64,000 bases of DNA from Cedecea neteri (GCF_000758305.1 NZ_CP009458.1:2976001-3040000), one strand, 5' to 3'; shown: positions 1 to 9,131, numbered from the stretch's first letter. Program-made: numbers and translations. The notes: generated from the letters alone by a model not told the origin.

Positions 1-330
1 CGCCGGTTTTAAGCTTTTCCTTATCCGCTGCAAACCGATCCGTTTCAGGCACACCTCTCAACGTGGGATAGCCTTAAAAACATCCAAAACGCCTTCTCCA
101 AATGTTGAAGGCTTGTCATTTCACGCACCCTATCCGGTTTTGCCGGGCCTGCCATAATGCATTTATCCATCAATAAGTTAATTAAAAATCAAGAAGCAGA
201 GTTTTTATGGCATAGCCTGGACATAGGCTTACGGATAAGCCGCTGAAATCAACCGGCGACACGGATCAAGAAAATTAACAGAAAGATTCAAAATAAGTTT
301 CGGAATCTGATTAATGAAATGGGGAAAGTG
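1..330. other. Leading region without a gene
   Basis: I see no convincing coding region here; all frames are short and interrupted. The stretch ends in a purine-rich ribosome-binding sequence for the dehydrogenase gene that follows, so it probably holds that gene's promoter and the 3' flank of a gene outside the window. Confidence 0.5.
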
Positions 331-1080
331 ATGAAATTACTTGAAGGTAAAGTCGCTGTGATTACTGGCGCCTCGGAAGGTATTGGACGGGCTGTTGCTA
401 TTTTGTTTGCTCAGCATGGCGCTTCGTTGATTCTGAATGCGAGGAGTCAGGCACCGCTGGATGCGCTGGCGGCGGAGCTTCGTTCCGTTGGCAGCGATGT
501 CAGGGTTTTTGTCGGGGACGCAGGCGAAGAGAAAACGCATGCTTCAATCGCCGCCCTGGCTGCTGATGCATTCGGCGGTATCGATATTGCGGTCAATAAT
601 GCCGGTACAACGGGCGCTATCCGTCCACTGGCAGAGATCGCCCCTGACGAATGGCAGCATACGCTGACCGTTAACCTGACAGCGGGTTATCTCGGTGCCC
701 GGAGCCAGATCCCGTTGATGCTCAAACGAGGTGGGGGTTCTCTTATTTTTATCTCCAGCTTCGTCGGTACCAGCGTAGGTCTGCCGGGAATGGCCGCATA
801 TGCGGCGGCTAAGGCCGGGCTGATGGGGCTGGTGAAGGGGCTTACCGCAGATTATGCCGGGCAAGGCATCCGTGCCAATGCCTTACTGCCTGGAGGAACG
901 GAAACCCGAATGGCTGGTGATGAGCATCAGAAAGCCTGGGCTGCGGGGCTGCATGCGTTGAAACGTCTGGCACAGCCGGAAGAGATAGCCAGCGCGGCAC
1001 TGTTTCTGGCGAGTAATATGTCGAGTTTTGTGGCTGGTTCAGCCCTGTTTGCCGACGGGGGAAATGCTGCGGTTAAATAG
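331..1080 (+). CDS. SDR-family NAD(P)-dependent oxidoreductase
   Basis: A 249-residue classical short-chain dehydrogenase/reductase. Visible motifs are the cofactor-binding TGASEGIG near residue 12, the structural NNAG near residue 88, and the catalytic Ser with the YAAAK pair near residues 141-160. The substrate is unknown; the closest type is a broad 3-oxoacyl or sugar-alcohol reductase. I chose the ATG at 331 because GGGG sits six bases ahead of it; an ATG at 319 in the same frame would add four residues. It stands alone, followed by its own hairpin terminator, and converges on yeaH. It is not part of the conserved yeaH-prkA neighbourhood known from E. coli. Confidence 0.85.
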   Translation: MKLLEGKVAVITGASEGIGRAVAILFAQHGASLILNARSQAPLDALAAELRSVGSDVRVFVGDAGEEKTHASIAALAADAFGGIDIAVNNAGTTGAIRPLAEIAPDEWQHTLTVNLTAGYLGARSQIPLMLKRGGGSLIFISSFVGTSVGLPGMAAYAAAKAGLMGLVKGLTADYAGQGIRANALLPGGTETRMAGDEHQKAWAAGLHALKRLAQPEEIASAALFLASNMSSFVAGSALFADGGNAAVK

Positions 1081-1142
1081 GAAGCCGCTTGAACATGACT
1101 TTTTGAGTGTCGGGCGATTTCTTAGAAGGCACTGAATGCATG

Positions 1143-1184
1143 AACCTGTTGCCAATTGAATCCGTTTGGCAACAGGTTTTTATC
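1143..1184 (+). terminator. Rho-independent terminator after the SDR gene
   Basis: A perfect 13-bp inverted repeat (1143-1155 with 1166-1178, AACCTGTTGCCAA arm) with a 10-base loop is followed by a T-rich tract on the plus strand. Confidence 0.8.
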
Positions 1185-1207
1185 TTATAACATACTGATT
1201 TTATTAA

Positions 1208-2491
1208 CTAGCTATGAGAGTCTGAAGTCTGTTTCTGGAACAGCTCCCGGAACACAGGATAAATATCGTCCTGATCTCGGATATGCTGCATCGCGAAGTT
1301 CTCGAAGGTGGCCTGCAGATTTTCGTACTCGCGCCACAGGGTCTGGTGCGCCCGGCGGGTGATTTCGATGTAGCTGTAGTAGCGCACTACCGGCAGCAGT
1401 TTTTTCGCCAGGATCTCATGACACAGCGGCGAGTCGTCTGCCCAGTTGTCACCGTCCGAGGCCTGCGCGGCGTAGATGTTCCACTGCGCCGGATCGTAGC
1501 GCTCCTGCACCACTTCATCCATCAGCTTCAGGGCGCTGGAAACAATGGTCCCACCGGTTTCCTGTGAGTAGAAGAACTCGTGTTCGTCCACCTCTTTCGC
1601 CTGAGTATGGTGGCGAATATAAACCACCTCCACGTTTTTATAGGTCCGGCTCAGGAACAGATAGAGCAGGATATAAAAGCGCTTGGCCATGTCTTTCGTC
1701 GCTTGGTCCATCGAGCCGGAGACGTCCATCAGGCAGAACATTACCGCCTGGCTGGAAGGTTCCGGGCGTTTCTCGTAATTCTTGTAGCGGAGATCGAAGG
1801 TGTCGATAAACGGCACGCGGGCAATTTTTTCCCGCAGTTCCGCAATCTCTTTCCGCAGACGCTCCTCTTCCAGCAACTGAGCAGGTTCGCTGCGGCTGAC
1901 GGTGTCGAGGGTCTCTTCGAGCTCGTGCAGCAAACGGCGTTTACCCGCGCTCATCGCCGTGCGGCGCGCAAGCGAGTTTTGCAGCGAGCGAACAACGCTG
2001 ATATTGGCCGGGACGCCGTTAGAGGTAAACCCGGCGCGATGGGATTTAAATTCGGTGATCTGCCGGTGCTGGTTGCGCTTCAGGTTCGGCAGCGCCAGAT
2101 CCTCGAACAATAAGTCGAGATATTCATCTTTGGAGATCTGGAAGACGAATTCATCCTGGCCTTCGCCGTCCTGGCTCGCCTGACCCTGGCCGCTTCCACC
2201 GCCGCCTCCGCCGCCCTGCGGGCGCTCAATGCGGTCGTTTTGTACAAAGTGGTCGTTGCCGGGATGGACGCGGTGACGCAGGCCACCACGACCCTGATGA
2301 AACATCGGTTCGTTGATATCCTCAATGGGGATGGACACGGACTCGCCGCTGTCCACGTCGGTCACCGAACGCTTGTTGATGGCCCCGGAAATCGACTGTT
2401 TGATCTGCGCCTTATAGCGGCGCAAGAAGCGCTGGCGGTTGACCGCGCTCTTGTTTTTGCCGTTAAGCCGCCTGTCTATGAAGTAGGCCAT
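1208..2491 (-). CDS. yeaH: YeaH, DUF444/von Willebrand A-like protein
   Basis: 427 residues, the same length as E. coli YeaH and recognisable throughout. It has a glycine-rich linker near residues 90-105 and a metal-binding MIDAS-like DVSGSM motif in the C-terminal half, typical of von Willebrand A folds. In E. coli, yeaH is co-transcribed with the kinase gene prkA (yeaG) and takes part in adaptation to prolonged nitrogen starvation; its biochemical role is not known. Here it follows prkA by 71 bases on the same strand, so an operon is likely. The operon's sigma-54 promoter now lies beyond an inserted element, so expression may be altered. Confidence 0.95.
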   Translation of the reverse strand: MAYFIDRRLNGKNKSAVNRQRFLRRYKAQIKQSISGAINKRSVTDVDSGESVSIPIEDINEPMFHQGRGGLRHRVHPGNDHFVQNDRIERPQGGGGGGGSGQGQASQDGEGQDEFVFQISKDEYLDLLFEDLALPNLKRNQHRQITEFKSHRAGFTSNGVPANISVVRSLQNSLARRTAMSAGKRRLLHELEETLDTVSRSEPAQLLEEERLRKEIAELREKIARVPFIDTFDLRYKNYEKRPEPSSQAVMFCLMDVSGSMDQATKDMAKRFYILLYLFLSRTYKNVEVVYIRHHTQAKEVDEHEFFYSQETGGTIVSSALKLMDEVVQERYDPAQWNIYAAQASDGDNWADDSPLCHEILAKKLLPVVRYYSYIEITRRAHQTLWREYENLQATFENFAMQHIRDQDDIYPVFRELFQKQTSDSHS

Positions 2492-2562
2492 AGTTCCCCC
2501 AACTGCTTATGCCAGGTGCGCAAACAGGCCACGCCGCCCGGCGTGACCTGCATGAAACTCCC

Positions 2563-4497
2563 TTAAGAAGACTTACGGACCCGCAGATACCATTCACACA
2601 GCAGGCGAACCTGCTTGCGGGTGTAGCCTTTCTCCATCATCCGATCGACAAAATCATCGTGTTTCTTCTGCTCGTCGGTGGAGGTTTTGGCGTTGAACGA
2701 GATAACGGGCAGCAGCTCTTCGGTGTTCGAGAACATTTTCTTCTCGATAACCGTGCGCAGCTTCTCGTAGCTGGTCCAGTTTGGGTTGCGACCATTATTA
2801 TTGGCGCGGGCACGCAGCACGAAGTTGACGATTTCGTTACGGAAATCTTTCGGGTTGCTGATCCCGGCCGGTTTTTCAATTTTCTCCAGCTCCGCGTTCA
2901 GAGATTCCCGGTCAAACAGCTGGCCGGTATCCGGATCGCGGTACTCCTGATCCTGAATCCAGAAGTCAGCGTAGGTGACATAACGGTCAAAAATGTTCTG
3001 CCCGTACTCTGAGTAAGATTCGAGATAGGCGGTCTGGATTTCTTTGCCGATAAATTCCGCATATTTCGGGATCAGGTAGCCTTTCAGGTACTCCAGGTAT
3101 TTCTCGGCCTGATCCTGCGGGAACTGCTCGCGCTCGATTTGCTGTTCCAGCACGTAGAACAGGTGCACCGGGTTCGCCGCCACTTCAACGTGGTCAAAGT
3201 TGAACACGCGGGAGAGGATTTTAAAGGCAAAGCGCGTTGAGAGCCCGTTCATGCCTTCATCGACCCCGGCATAGTCCCGGTATTCCTGATAGGACTTGGC
3301 TTTCGGGTCGGTGTCTTTCAGGCTTTCCCCGTCATAGACGCGCATTTTTGAGTAGATGCTGGAGTTTTCCGGCTCTTTCAGGCGCGACAGAATAGAGAAG
3401 CGAGAAAGCGTTTCCAGGGTGCCCGGGGCGCAAGGTGCGTGGGACAGCTCGCTGTGGTTGAGGAGTTTCTCGTAGATTTTGATCTCTTCCGAGATGCGCA
3501 GGCAGTAAGGCACCTTGACGATGTACACGCGGTCAAGGAAGGCCTCGTTGTTTTTGTTATTGCGGAAGGTGACCCACTCGGATTCGTTCGAGTGCGCAAG
3601 AATAATGCCGTTAAACGGCAGGGCGGAGATACCTTCTGTGCCGTTGTAGTTCCCTTCCTGGGTGGCGGTCAGCAGCGGGTGAAGCACCTTGATAGGCGCT
3701 TTAAACATCTCCACAAATTCCATGATGCCCTGGTTGGCCCGGCACAGCGCCCCGGAGTAACCGTAAGCATCCGGGTCGTTTTGCGCGTGGTGTTCCAGTT
3801 TGCGGATATCCACTTTACCGACCAGCGCGGAAATATCCTGGTTGTTCTCATCGCCGGGCTCGGTTTTTGCGATGGCAATCTGGGCCAGAATGGACGGCCA
3901 GACTTTCACCACGCGGAATTTGGTGATGTCACCGCCAAATTCGCTCAGGCGTTTGGCTGCCCACGGCGACATGATGGTGCCGAGGTAGCGGTTAGGGATG
4001 CCATACTCTTTTTCCAGAATGGAGGCGTCTTCCTGCGGATTGAACAGGCACAGCGGATGGTCGTTGACCGGGCTGCGTTCGCCATTGGCGCTCAGCACGT
4101 AAATAGGGACGCGCTGCATCAAGGCTTTCAGGCGTTCGGCCAGCGATGATTTACCACCGCCCACCGGCCCCAGCAGATAGAGAATTTGTTTCTTCTCTTC
4201 CAGCCCCTGGGCCGCGTGTTTCAGGTAGGCCACGATCTGCTCGATAGCCTCTTCCATGCCATAAAACTCTTCAAACGCCGGGTAACGGGCAACCACCCGG
4301 TTTGAAAAGAGACGGGACAGCCGTGGCTCTGTGGCAGTGTCTACCATCACTGGCTCACCAATGGCCGTCAATAGCCGTTCTGCCGCATTTGCGTAGGCAC
4401 TGCGATCTTGTTTACAGATAGCAAGAAATTCCTGCAGTGTGAACTCTTCGTCCTTGGCAGCTTCATAACGCTGGCGATAGTGATCGAATATATTCAT
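2563..4497 (-). CDS. prkA: PrkA/YeaG serine protein kinase
   Basis: 644 residues starting MNIFDHYRQRYEAAKDEEF, near-identical to E. coli YeaG. The N-terminal AAA-type ATPase part has a Walker A GPVGGGKSS near residue 105; the C-terminal part is the PrkA kinase-like domain. In E. coli it is induced by NtrC and sigma-54 in nitrogen starvation. The start at 4497 matches the family; an upstream in-frame ATG (4572) would lie in or beyond the junction with the inserted element. Only about 60 bases of native leader remain between the start codon and the proposed element end at 4560, so the normal promoter has been displaced. The coding region itself looks intact. Confidence 0.96.
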   Translation of the reverse strand: MNIFDHYRQRYEAAKDEEFTLQEFLAICKQDRSAYANAAERLLTAIGEPVMVDTATEPRLSRLFSNRVVARYPAFEEFYGMEEAIEQIVAYLKHAAQGLEEKKQILYLLGPVGGGKSSLAERLKALMQRVPIYVLSANGERSPVNDHPLCLFNPQEDASILEKEYGIPNRYLGTIMSPWAAKRLSEFGGDITKFRVVKVWPSILAQIAIAKTEPGDENNQDISALVGKVDIRKLEHHAQNDPDAYGYSGALCRANQGIMEFVEMFKAPIKVLHPLLTATQEGNYNGTEGISALPFNGIILAHSNESEWVTFRNNKNNEAFLDRVYIVKVPYCLRISEEIKIYEKLLNHSELSHAPCAPGTLETLSRFSILSRLKEPENSSIYSKMRVYDGESLKDTDPKAKSYQEYRDYAGVDEGMNGLSTRFAFKILSRVFNFDHVEVAANPVHLFYVLEQQIEREQFPQDQAEKYLEYLKGYLIPKYAEFIGKEIQTAYLESYSEYGQNIFDRYVTYADFWIQDQEYRDPDTGQLFDRESLNAELEKIEKPAGISNPKDFRNEIVNFVLRARANNNGRNPNWTSYEKLRTVIEKKMFSNTEELLPVISFNAKTSTDEQKKHDDFVDRMMEKGYTRKQVRLLCEWYLRVRKSS

Positions 4498-4553
4498 GGC
4501 ATGCCGTCCTGTTGTAATCTGTGGGAACATTTTACAGCTATCAGCTTTTTCTC

Positions 4554-4560
4554 TTTTAGC
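4554..4560. other. Candidate attL core TTTTAGC
   Basis: This heptamer recurs in direct orientation at 28488-28494. Joining the host flanks (left of 4560, right of 28494) recreates a dyad with perfect CTCTTT and AAAGAG arms 11 bases apart, as expected for a serine-recombinase attB. Joining the element flanks gives a different dyad with GTTTT and AAAAC arms, a plausible attP. The two dyad centres do not line up exactly, so the crossover point is uncertain. Confidence 0.5.
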
Positions 4561-4585
4561 GTCGAAAACCAACGGGATAAAAAAT

Positions 4586-6526
4586 ATGCTCCGTCCTATT
4601 TGTTATGAGCGTGTATCGTCTTTTGATCAAGTAATTACGGGAGGTGGCCTTGATGATCAGAGGTCGATTATTGAGCAGTATTTAGATGATAATATTGATA
4701 AGTTCACTAAAAATAGAATATTCATAACAGATGAAGGGGTTAGTGCATTCAAAAATGCTAATATTTCTGCTGAGTCGAATCTTGGTAAATTTTTACAGGA
4801 TGTGCGAGATCGCAAGTACGGTAAAGGTGATGCCCTTATCGTTACCAGTTTGGATAGGCTTAGCCGTCGTTCGAGCTGGTCGGAAAATACAATTCAATTC
4901 ATTGTGGTTTCCGGTATTGTCATTTACGACATAAGTACTGGCCTAGTGTTAAAAGACGATGACAGTTTTTCTAAAATCCTGATGGAAATCATCCTACAGC
5001 GTTCACACAATGAATCACTGATGAAGTCCGTTCGTGCAAAAGTAGCTTGGCAAAACAAGGTAATGCGAGCCGTAGCTAATGGCGGCGTTGTATCAAACCG
5101 AATGCCGTTCTGGTTGGAAAATGTAGATAACAAGTACGCAATCAAAGACGAACAAGCGAAGCTGGTAGTTCAATGTTTTGAATGGTACAAGGCAGGATTT
5201 AGTACTGGAGAGATAGTTAAGCGTATTGATGATCCAAAATGGCAAATGGTGCGTGTTTCACGTTTGATTAGGGATAGGCGTCTATTGGGGGAACACAAGC
5301 GATACAACGATGAAGTGATCCCTAACGTGTATCCAAAAATCATTGATGATGAACTATTCATAACTGCTAATCGCATGATGGATACAGTTATGACGGATAA
5401 AAAGAAGCCAGCAGAGGATCTTTTATTAGAGCCTGATGTGGTTAAATTAATTTTTACCCTGTCTGAAACAGGACTTGGTTCAGGGGCTATTGTTAAGCGA
5501 TTACCGGAAGGATGGAGTACCGTTAATGTGCTCAGAGTACTGAGGGATAAAAGAGTAGTTGAAGAGAAGATCATTGATAACCTGACCTTTGAAAGAGTTA
5601 ATGAAAAACTAACAAAAAATGGTGTGGCTAATCGGATCAGGAAAGATGTAACCATAGCTCAAGATGATTATATAACTAATTTGTTTCCACGTATTTTAAA
5701 GTGTGGGTGTTGTGGTGGTAATATCGCAATTCACTATAACCATGTTCGTACTAAGTACGTTATATGTAGAACAAGGGAGGAGAAAAAACGTTGCGATGCA
5801 AAATCTATTCAGTACATTCGAATAGAAAAAAATATTATTAGTACGATTATGAACGTAGATTTCAACAATCTGATGAATGAAGATTCCTCGAATGGCTCTA
5901 ATGTTGCAGATTCATTGAAGGTTGAGCTATTGGCTCTCCGTAAAGAGGAAAGTACTTATCAGAGAAAAATAAGTGAAAGGAAAACAGGTGGTAAGAGAAC
6001 ATCCTTACCATTAATGGAAGGTCTAACAGATGTGCAAGATAGGATTGACGAAATATTAGAATTAATAAGCAAATCAACTATCGCACAACAACCGCCAGTA
6101 CTTAACTATGATATAGATAATTTACTTGACCCATTAAATGTAGAGTTGAGGGCAAAGGTACGTAAAGAGATAAAACAAGTTGTTTCTAAAATAACATATC
6201 GTGTGATAGAGAAGTATATTGTAGTTAACCTACAGTACCTTACTGATGTATTGTCACATGTATTAATTATCGATAATAAACGTGGTGGTGGTGATTTAGT
6301 CTGTCAAATAGCAATCTATGTCAAAGATCGTATCACAATCTATGAGACGCCATCATTTTCACTAACGGTTGAGAGCGAAGGAATGCCACGAATCAATTTT
6401 AATAACAGCGAATCTCTAAACCAGATTGATTATAGTTTATTACTGAATTATGTCGACGATATCGAAGGTGCAAATACTGTTGCCGAATGGATGCGTCACA
6501 ATATGAATTTCTTGTTCCCTAGGTAA
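4586..6526 (+). CDS. Large serine recombinase (integrase)
   Basis: 646 residues from the ATG at 4586. The N-terminal resolvase domain has the YERVSS motif with the likely nucleophile Ser11 and the DRLSR motif at residues 90-94. A recombinase domain follows around residues 165-270. Next comes a zinc ribbon near residue 375 (CGCCGG, then two further cysteines) and a coiled-coil stretch near residue 455, the usual layout of phage integrases such as phiC31 and TP901-1. It should catalyse site-specific integration between attP and attB. It is divergent from prkA, with an 88-base gap holding the attachment site and both leaders. An in-frame ATG at 4496 lies across the host junction and is rejected. 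Confidence 0.93.
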   Translation: MLRPICYERVSSFDQVITGGGLDDQRSIIEQYLDDNIDKFTKNRIFITDEGVSAFKNANISAESNLGKFLQDVRDRKYGKGDALIVTSLDRLSRRSSWSENTIQFIVVSGIVIYDISTGLVLKDDDSFSKILMEIILQRSHNESLMKSVRAKVAWQNKVMRAVANGGVVSNRMPFWLENVDNKYAIKDEQAKLVVQCFEWYKAGFSTGEIVKRIDDPKWQMVRVSRLIRDRRLLGEHKRYNDEVIPNVYPKIIDDELFITANRMMDTVMTDKKKPAEDLLLEPDVVKLIFTLSETGLGSGAIVKRLPEGWSTVNVLRVLRDKRVVEEKIIDNLTFERVNEKLTKNGVANRIRKDVTIAQDDYITNLFPRILKCGCCGGNIAIHYNHVRTKYVICRTREEKKRCDAKSIQYIRIEKNIISTIMNVDFNNLMNEDSSNGSNVADSLKVELLALRKEESTYQRKISERKTGGKRTSLPLMEGLTDVQDRIDEILELISKSTIAQQPPVLNYDIDNLLDPLNVELRAKVRKEIKQVVSKITYRVIEKYIVVNLQYLTDVLSHVLIIDNKRGGGDLVCQIAIYVKDRITIYETPSFSLTVESEGMPRINFNNSESLNQIDYSLLLNYVDDIEGANTVAEWMRHNMNFLFPR

Positions 6527-6660
6527 AAGTTACTATCCCACACAGTAACTTATGGGATAGATATAATTATTTATTTTGTTGTATAGATCACAAGAATTTG
6601 AGACTGAATTAGTGGACGATATAATAAAGTGTTATGATATCTTTCGATAAAGGGGGTAAC

Positions 6661-6789
6661 ATGAAGAAAAAAATCAAAGATATATTGTTGTTACTTGCTG
6701 GGATTTTGATAATTGCTTATGGTTTCTATAGTATGCAAGGTGATGATCCAACATATCCTATTCGTGGAAAGATAGTTGATAAAGGATAA
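6661..6789 (+). CDS. Small single-pass membrane protein (42 aa)
   Basis: Starts MKKKIKDILLLLAGILII: a basic N-terminus followed by one hydrophobic helix (residues 8-24) and a short polar tail ending DKG. A strong ribosome-binding sequence, AAAGGGGG, lies six bases ahead of the ATG, which is the main reason to believe it. No family is recognised. It sits between the recombinase and a hairpin. It could be a small phage membrane protein such as an exclusion or regulatory peptide, but nothing shows which. Confidence 0.6.
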   Translation: MKKKIKDILLLLAGILIIAYGFYSMQGDDPTYPIRGKIVDKG

Positions 6790-6853
6790 GAGTAAAAGTA
6801 GTCATTAACGCATTTGATATATTTTAATTGAAATGATTTTTACAGCATGGGAT

Positions 6854-6884
6854 ATAGGAGAAGCTCCTTTGGAGCTTCTCCTAT
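6854..6884. terminator. Perfect 14-bp hairpin, possible terminator
   Basis: ATAGGAGAAGCTCC (6854-6867) pairs perfectly with 6871-6884 around a TTT loop. No clean T-tract follows on either strand, so it may be a terminator or another structured RNA or DNA element. Confidence 0.5.
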
Positions 6885-6988
6885 TGTACAGCAAGAGTTA
6901 TCCCTTTAGTTACTGTTTTTGGTAACACAGAATAGCGGTTTTTATTTAAGCAATATAATAAATACTTCTATCAACAATAGAGGTATGT

Positions 6989-7162
6989 ATGAACTTTATA
7001 ACAGAACTAATCGCAACAGTACTTTACATTACGGTAATCTTCCCGCTATCACTACTATTCTACATTGTGTTTATGTGTCTAGTAGTGATTACCTTTCCAA
7101 TCCACATTCCCGCCGTTAAAAAACACATTTATGGATGGTTATCATCAAAAAATGATAAATAA
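6989..7162 (+). CDS. Small two-helix membrane protein (57 aa)
   Basis: Begins MNFITELIATVLYITVIFP and ends GWLSSKNDK, with a long hydrophobic span (residues 5-42) that can form one or two helices and a basic cytoplasmic tail. AGAGG lies five bases ahead of the start. Leucine is almost always CTA, as in the phage structural genes, which supports this frame over the alternative frame starting at 6985. Function is unknown. Confidence 0.65.
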   Translation: MNFITELIATVLYITVIFPLSLLFYIVFMCLVVITFPIHIPAVKKHIYGWLSSKNDK

Positions 7163-7232
7163 GTGTATAAAGTTGGGACAAAATGCATATTTTGTACAAT
7201 AATAAAAATAAGCAAAATAACTATGGAGTTAT

Positions 7233-7256
7233 CCCATAAAATCTATGGGGTTTTTT
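7233..7256 (+). terminator. Rho-independent terminator
   Basis: CCCATA (7233-7238) pairs with TATGGG (7244-7249) around a five-base loop, followed by a G and six T residues. Confidence 0.7.
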
Positions 7257-7284
7257 CTCATCCCAAAAAAGGAAAAAAAGATAT

Positions 7285-7416
7285 ATGAAGAAAGAAGTAA
7301 AACAGCACCAAGTAGGCGTGAAACTAAATGAAAGACAAATTATGGCATTAGACGAACTGATATCAGAAGTTAAAGGCAAATCACGACCTGCGATAATTCA
7401 GTGCTTAATAAATTAA
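7285..7416 (+). CDS. Short ribbon-helix-helix-like protein (43 aa)
   Basis: The peptide has the spacing of a MetJ/Arc-type ribbon-helix-helix fold: a strand GVKLNE (residues 11-16), a helix QIMALDELISEV, a turn at GKSR, then a second helix PAIIQCLI. Such proteins bind DNA as dimers and often regulate phage or plasmid genes. It is very short and could be a truncated copy. The ribosome-binding sequence AAGGA is rather far from the ATG. It is the only regulator-like product I can see in the element. Confidence 0.5.
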   Translation: MKKEVKQHQVGVKLNERQIMALDELISEVKGKSRPAIIQCLIN

Positions 7417-7517
7417 CTTATCATACTAAAGTAAAGTATGGGGTTTAATACTCACCCTTATTGAGTATATGGAAGTACTAACAAGGAATGTTAGTGCAAT
7501 TTATCAAGGATAGAAAA

Positions 7518-7889
7518 ATGACAAAAACACAAATAGAGTTAGAGGAAGTAAGAGATAGACTTACAATATGTTCTGGTTATGAGTGGGAGATATACCCGAA
7601 GAACAATCGTTATATTGTATCTGAATATGGGGAAATCTACACTACCATAGGCAAGGGCAGAATCCTAAAGCCTAGTGTAATGAAGTCTGGGTACATCAGA
7701 TACAATTTAGAGAATGGTCATGAATATATACATAGAATAGTATCTTTTACTTTCTGGGGAGATCAAACAGAAGATGGATTAGAAGTGGATCACATAGATA
7801 GGAATAAAAGTAATAATCATTACACCAATCTAAGATGGGTTACACGTAAAGAAAACTGCAACAACCGAGGGAGAAGAAGTAAGAAATAA
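7518..7889 (+). CDS. HNH endonuclease with NUMOD4-like motif
   Basis: A 123-residue protein of the phage HNH homing type. The NUMOD4-like part contains YEWEIYP and ILKPS. The HNH core reads HRIVSFTFWG, then LEVDHIDRNKSNN and NLRWVT, with the expected His, Asn and His positions. Free-standing enzymes of this kind nick or cut DNA and mobilise their own gene between phages. I chose the ATG at 7518, which has AAGGA seven bases ahead; an in-frame ATG at 7488 sits too close to its AAGG. It is an insertion-prone gene, not necessarily part of the element's core. Confidence 0.85.
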   Translation: MTKTQIELEEVRDRLTICSGYEWEIYPKNNRYIVSEYGEIYTTIGKGRILKPSVMKSGYIRYNLENGHEYIHRIVSFTFWGDQTEDGLEVDHIDRNKSNNHYTNLRWVTRKENCNNRGRRSKK

Positions 7890-7891
7890 AA

Positions 7892-7923
7892 AACGTTGTA
7901 GTGGGAGAAAACACTACAACGTT
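7892..7923. repeat. Perfect 12-bp hairpin
   Basis: AACGTTGTAGTG (7892-7903) pairs with CACTACAACGTT (7912-7923) around an eight-base loop, just after the HNH stop codon. The T-run expected of a terminator is present only when read on the minus strand, so its role is unclear. Confidence 0.5.
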
Positions 7924-8004
7924 AAAGAATTAAAAATTGTCTTATTGTTATGTTGTATTTACCAAGGCAACTTTACTGAATCTTTCTAAATAACACACAG
8001 GCTA

Positions 8005-8025
8005 AGCCCCGCAATGGGGCTTTTT
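8005..8025 (+). terminator. Rho-independent terminator
   Basis: AGCCCC (8005-8010) pairs with GGGGCT (8016-8021) around GCAAT, followed by a T-run. It lies just ahead of the next gene and probably ends transcripts from the HNH region. Confidence 0.7.
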
Positions 8026-8040
8026 ATATTGGAGAATTAA

Positions 8041-8481
8041 ATGGAATTAATTGATACTATTATAGAAAAAGTACAGTACAGTAAAACGAGATACTTTTAC
8101 AAACCACTAAAGAAGTTAAAGCAGTACGACAATCAGTACTACGATTTGTTCAATGATGGTGATTCACAAGAGTATGTTATTAGTGATGTACCTTTTGATG
8201 AATCTAACTACATTCACAAAGAACAAATTATAGTGACTTTGATTTATAACCGATTTGATAAATCACAGTTCACGTTAGAAGTTATAGTAAATGATGAATT
8301 AATTAGTACTGCAACTTTACCAAATATTGAAGAAATGGAAGAAGATGAAAAATTTCAACAGTCACTTGTATATGATTGCTCTTATATCAACTTCACAGAT
8401 TTAGAAAATATCCAATCAGTACTAGTCAAACATTATCACCTACGCAGTGTAGGTAGCACGCATATAAAGGATGAAAAATAA
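8041..8481 (+). CDS. Hypothetical protein (146 aa)
   Basis: An acidic soluble protein rich in Tyr, Asp and Glu with no recognised domain. GGAG lies seven bases upstream of the ATG. Its stop codon overlaps the start of the following gene (TAATG), so the two are translationally coupled and likely work together. Codon use (CTA Leu, GTA Val, AGT Ser) is that of the phage module. Confidence 0.7.
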   Translation: MELIDTIIEKVQYSKTRYFYKPLKKLKQYDNQYYDLFNDGDSQEYVISDVPFDESNYIHKEQIIVTLIYNRFDKSQFTLEVIVNDELISTATLPNIEEMEEDEKFQQSLVYDCSYINFTDLENIQSVLVKHYHLRSVGSTHIKDEK

Positions 8482-9041
8482 TGACTAATAAAGTAAACAA
8501 CGTACCAGTAAAAGAATTCATGGAAAACGTGAAGAAGTTTAACGACAACAAAGAGATCAAAGACATTATCAACCAGTTTAAAGACTTTGGTCTAACTGGT
8601 TCAAGGCGTGGCCTAAATCCGTTGTTCATGTTTATAGTACTGAAAGAAGCAGACGAGATAAACAACAAAGAAGTTGGACGGATCATTGAAGGTTTTCGTA
8701 TTGAACAGGAATACAAAGAACTAATCAAAGTAGCAGCCTCTAAAGTAGAAAAGCAGTATCTACGCAATGTTATGAAGTTACCAAATGGTGAATGGAATAC
8801 AGCACTCCTAAAGAGCTTTGGAAGCGACTACAAGCCTTTAGATGAACGAACCCACCGCCGCTATGGTAATGCGATTAGAGAGGCTTCTAAGGCCGGACAG
8901 GAGCTTATACGGGGTATGGTAGTAGAGGTAGTAGAAGAGGTAGTACTAACCAGAGCACAGAAGCAATCAATAGAACGCTGGTTCGATGCAGGAATGACCG
9001 AAGAAGCACTTCTACAGTACCTAAATGAACGTAAAAAGTGA
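8481..9041 (+). CDS. Hypothetical helical protein (186 aa)
   Basis: No family is recognised. It is predicted mostly helical, with a basic, DNA-binding-like middle (SFGSDYKPLDERTHRRYGN) and a C-terminal segment QKSIERWFDAGMTEEALL that resembles a helix-turn-helix or a small oligomerisation helix pair. It is coupled to the gene before it. It is followed immediately by a pair of long-spaced inverted repeats and an iteron-like region, a position where replication or control proteins are often found. That link is inference only. Confidence 0.7.
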   Translation: MTNKVNNVPVKEFMENVKKFNDNKEIKDIINQFKDFGLTGSRRGLNPLFMFIVLKEADEINNKEVGRIIEGFRIEQEYKELIKVAASKVEKQYLRNVMKLPNGEWNTALLKSFGSDYKPLDERTHRRYGNAIREASKAGQELIRGMVVEVVEEVVLTRAQKQSIERWFDAGMTEEALLQYLNERKK

Positions 9042-9050
9042 TTCAGTCCC

Positions 9051-9131
9051 GTGTCCGTTTTTGTCACAGAAATATGCAGGAAAACGGCCTAAAACGGCCT
9101 TTATAGGATTTTTTTTGAGCAAAACGGACAC
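9051..9131. repeat. Inverted repeat with nested direct repeats
   Basis: GTGTCCGTTTT (9051-9061) is perfectly inverted at 9121-9131 with 59 bases between. Inside lie two copies of AAAACGGCCT (9081-9090 and 9091-9100) and a run of eight T residues. It could be a terminator, a structured RNA, or a replication or regulatory locus. Confidence 0.6.

Noticed and set aside
6919..7119. An open frame of 66 codons ending PHSRR
   Set aside because: The frame starting at 6989 has a better ribosome-binding site, a convincing membrane-protein pattern and phage codon use over the same DNA.
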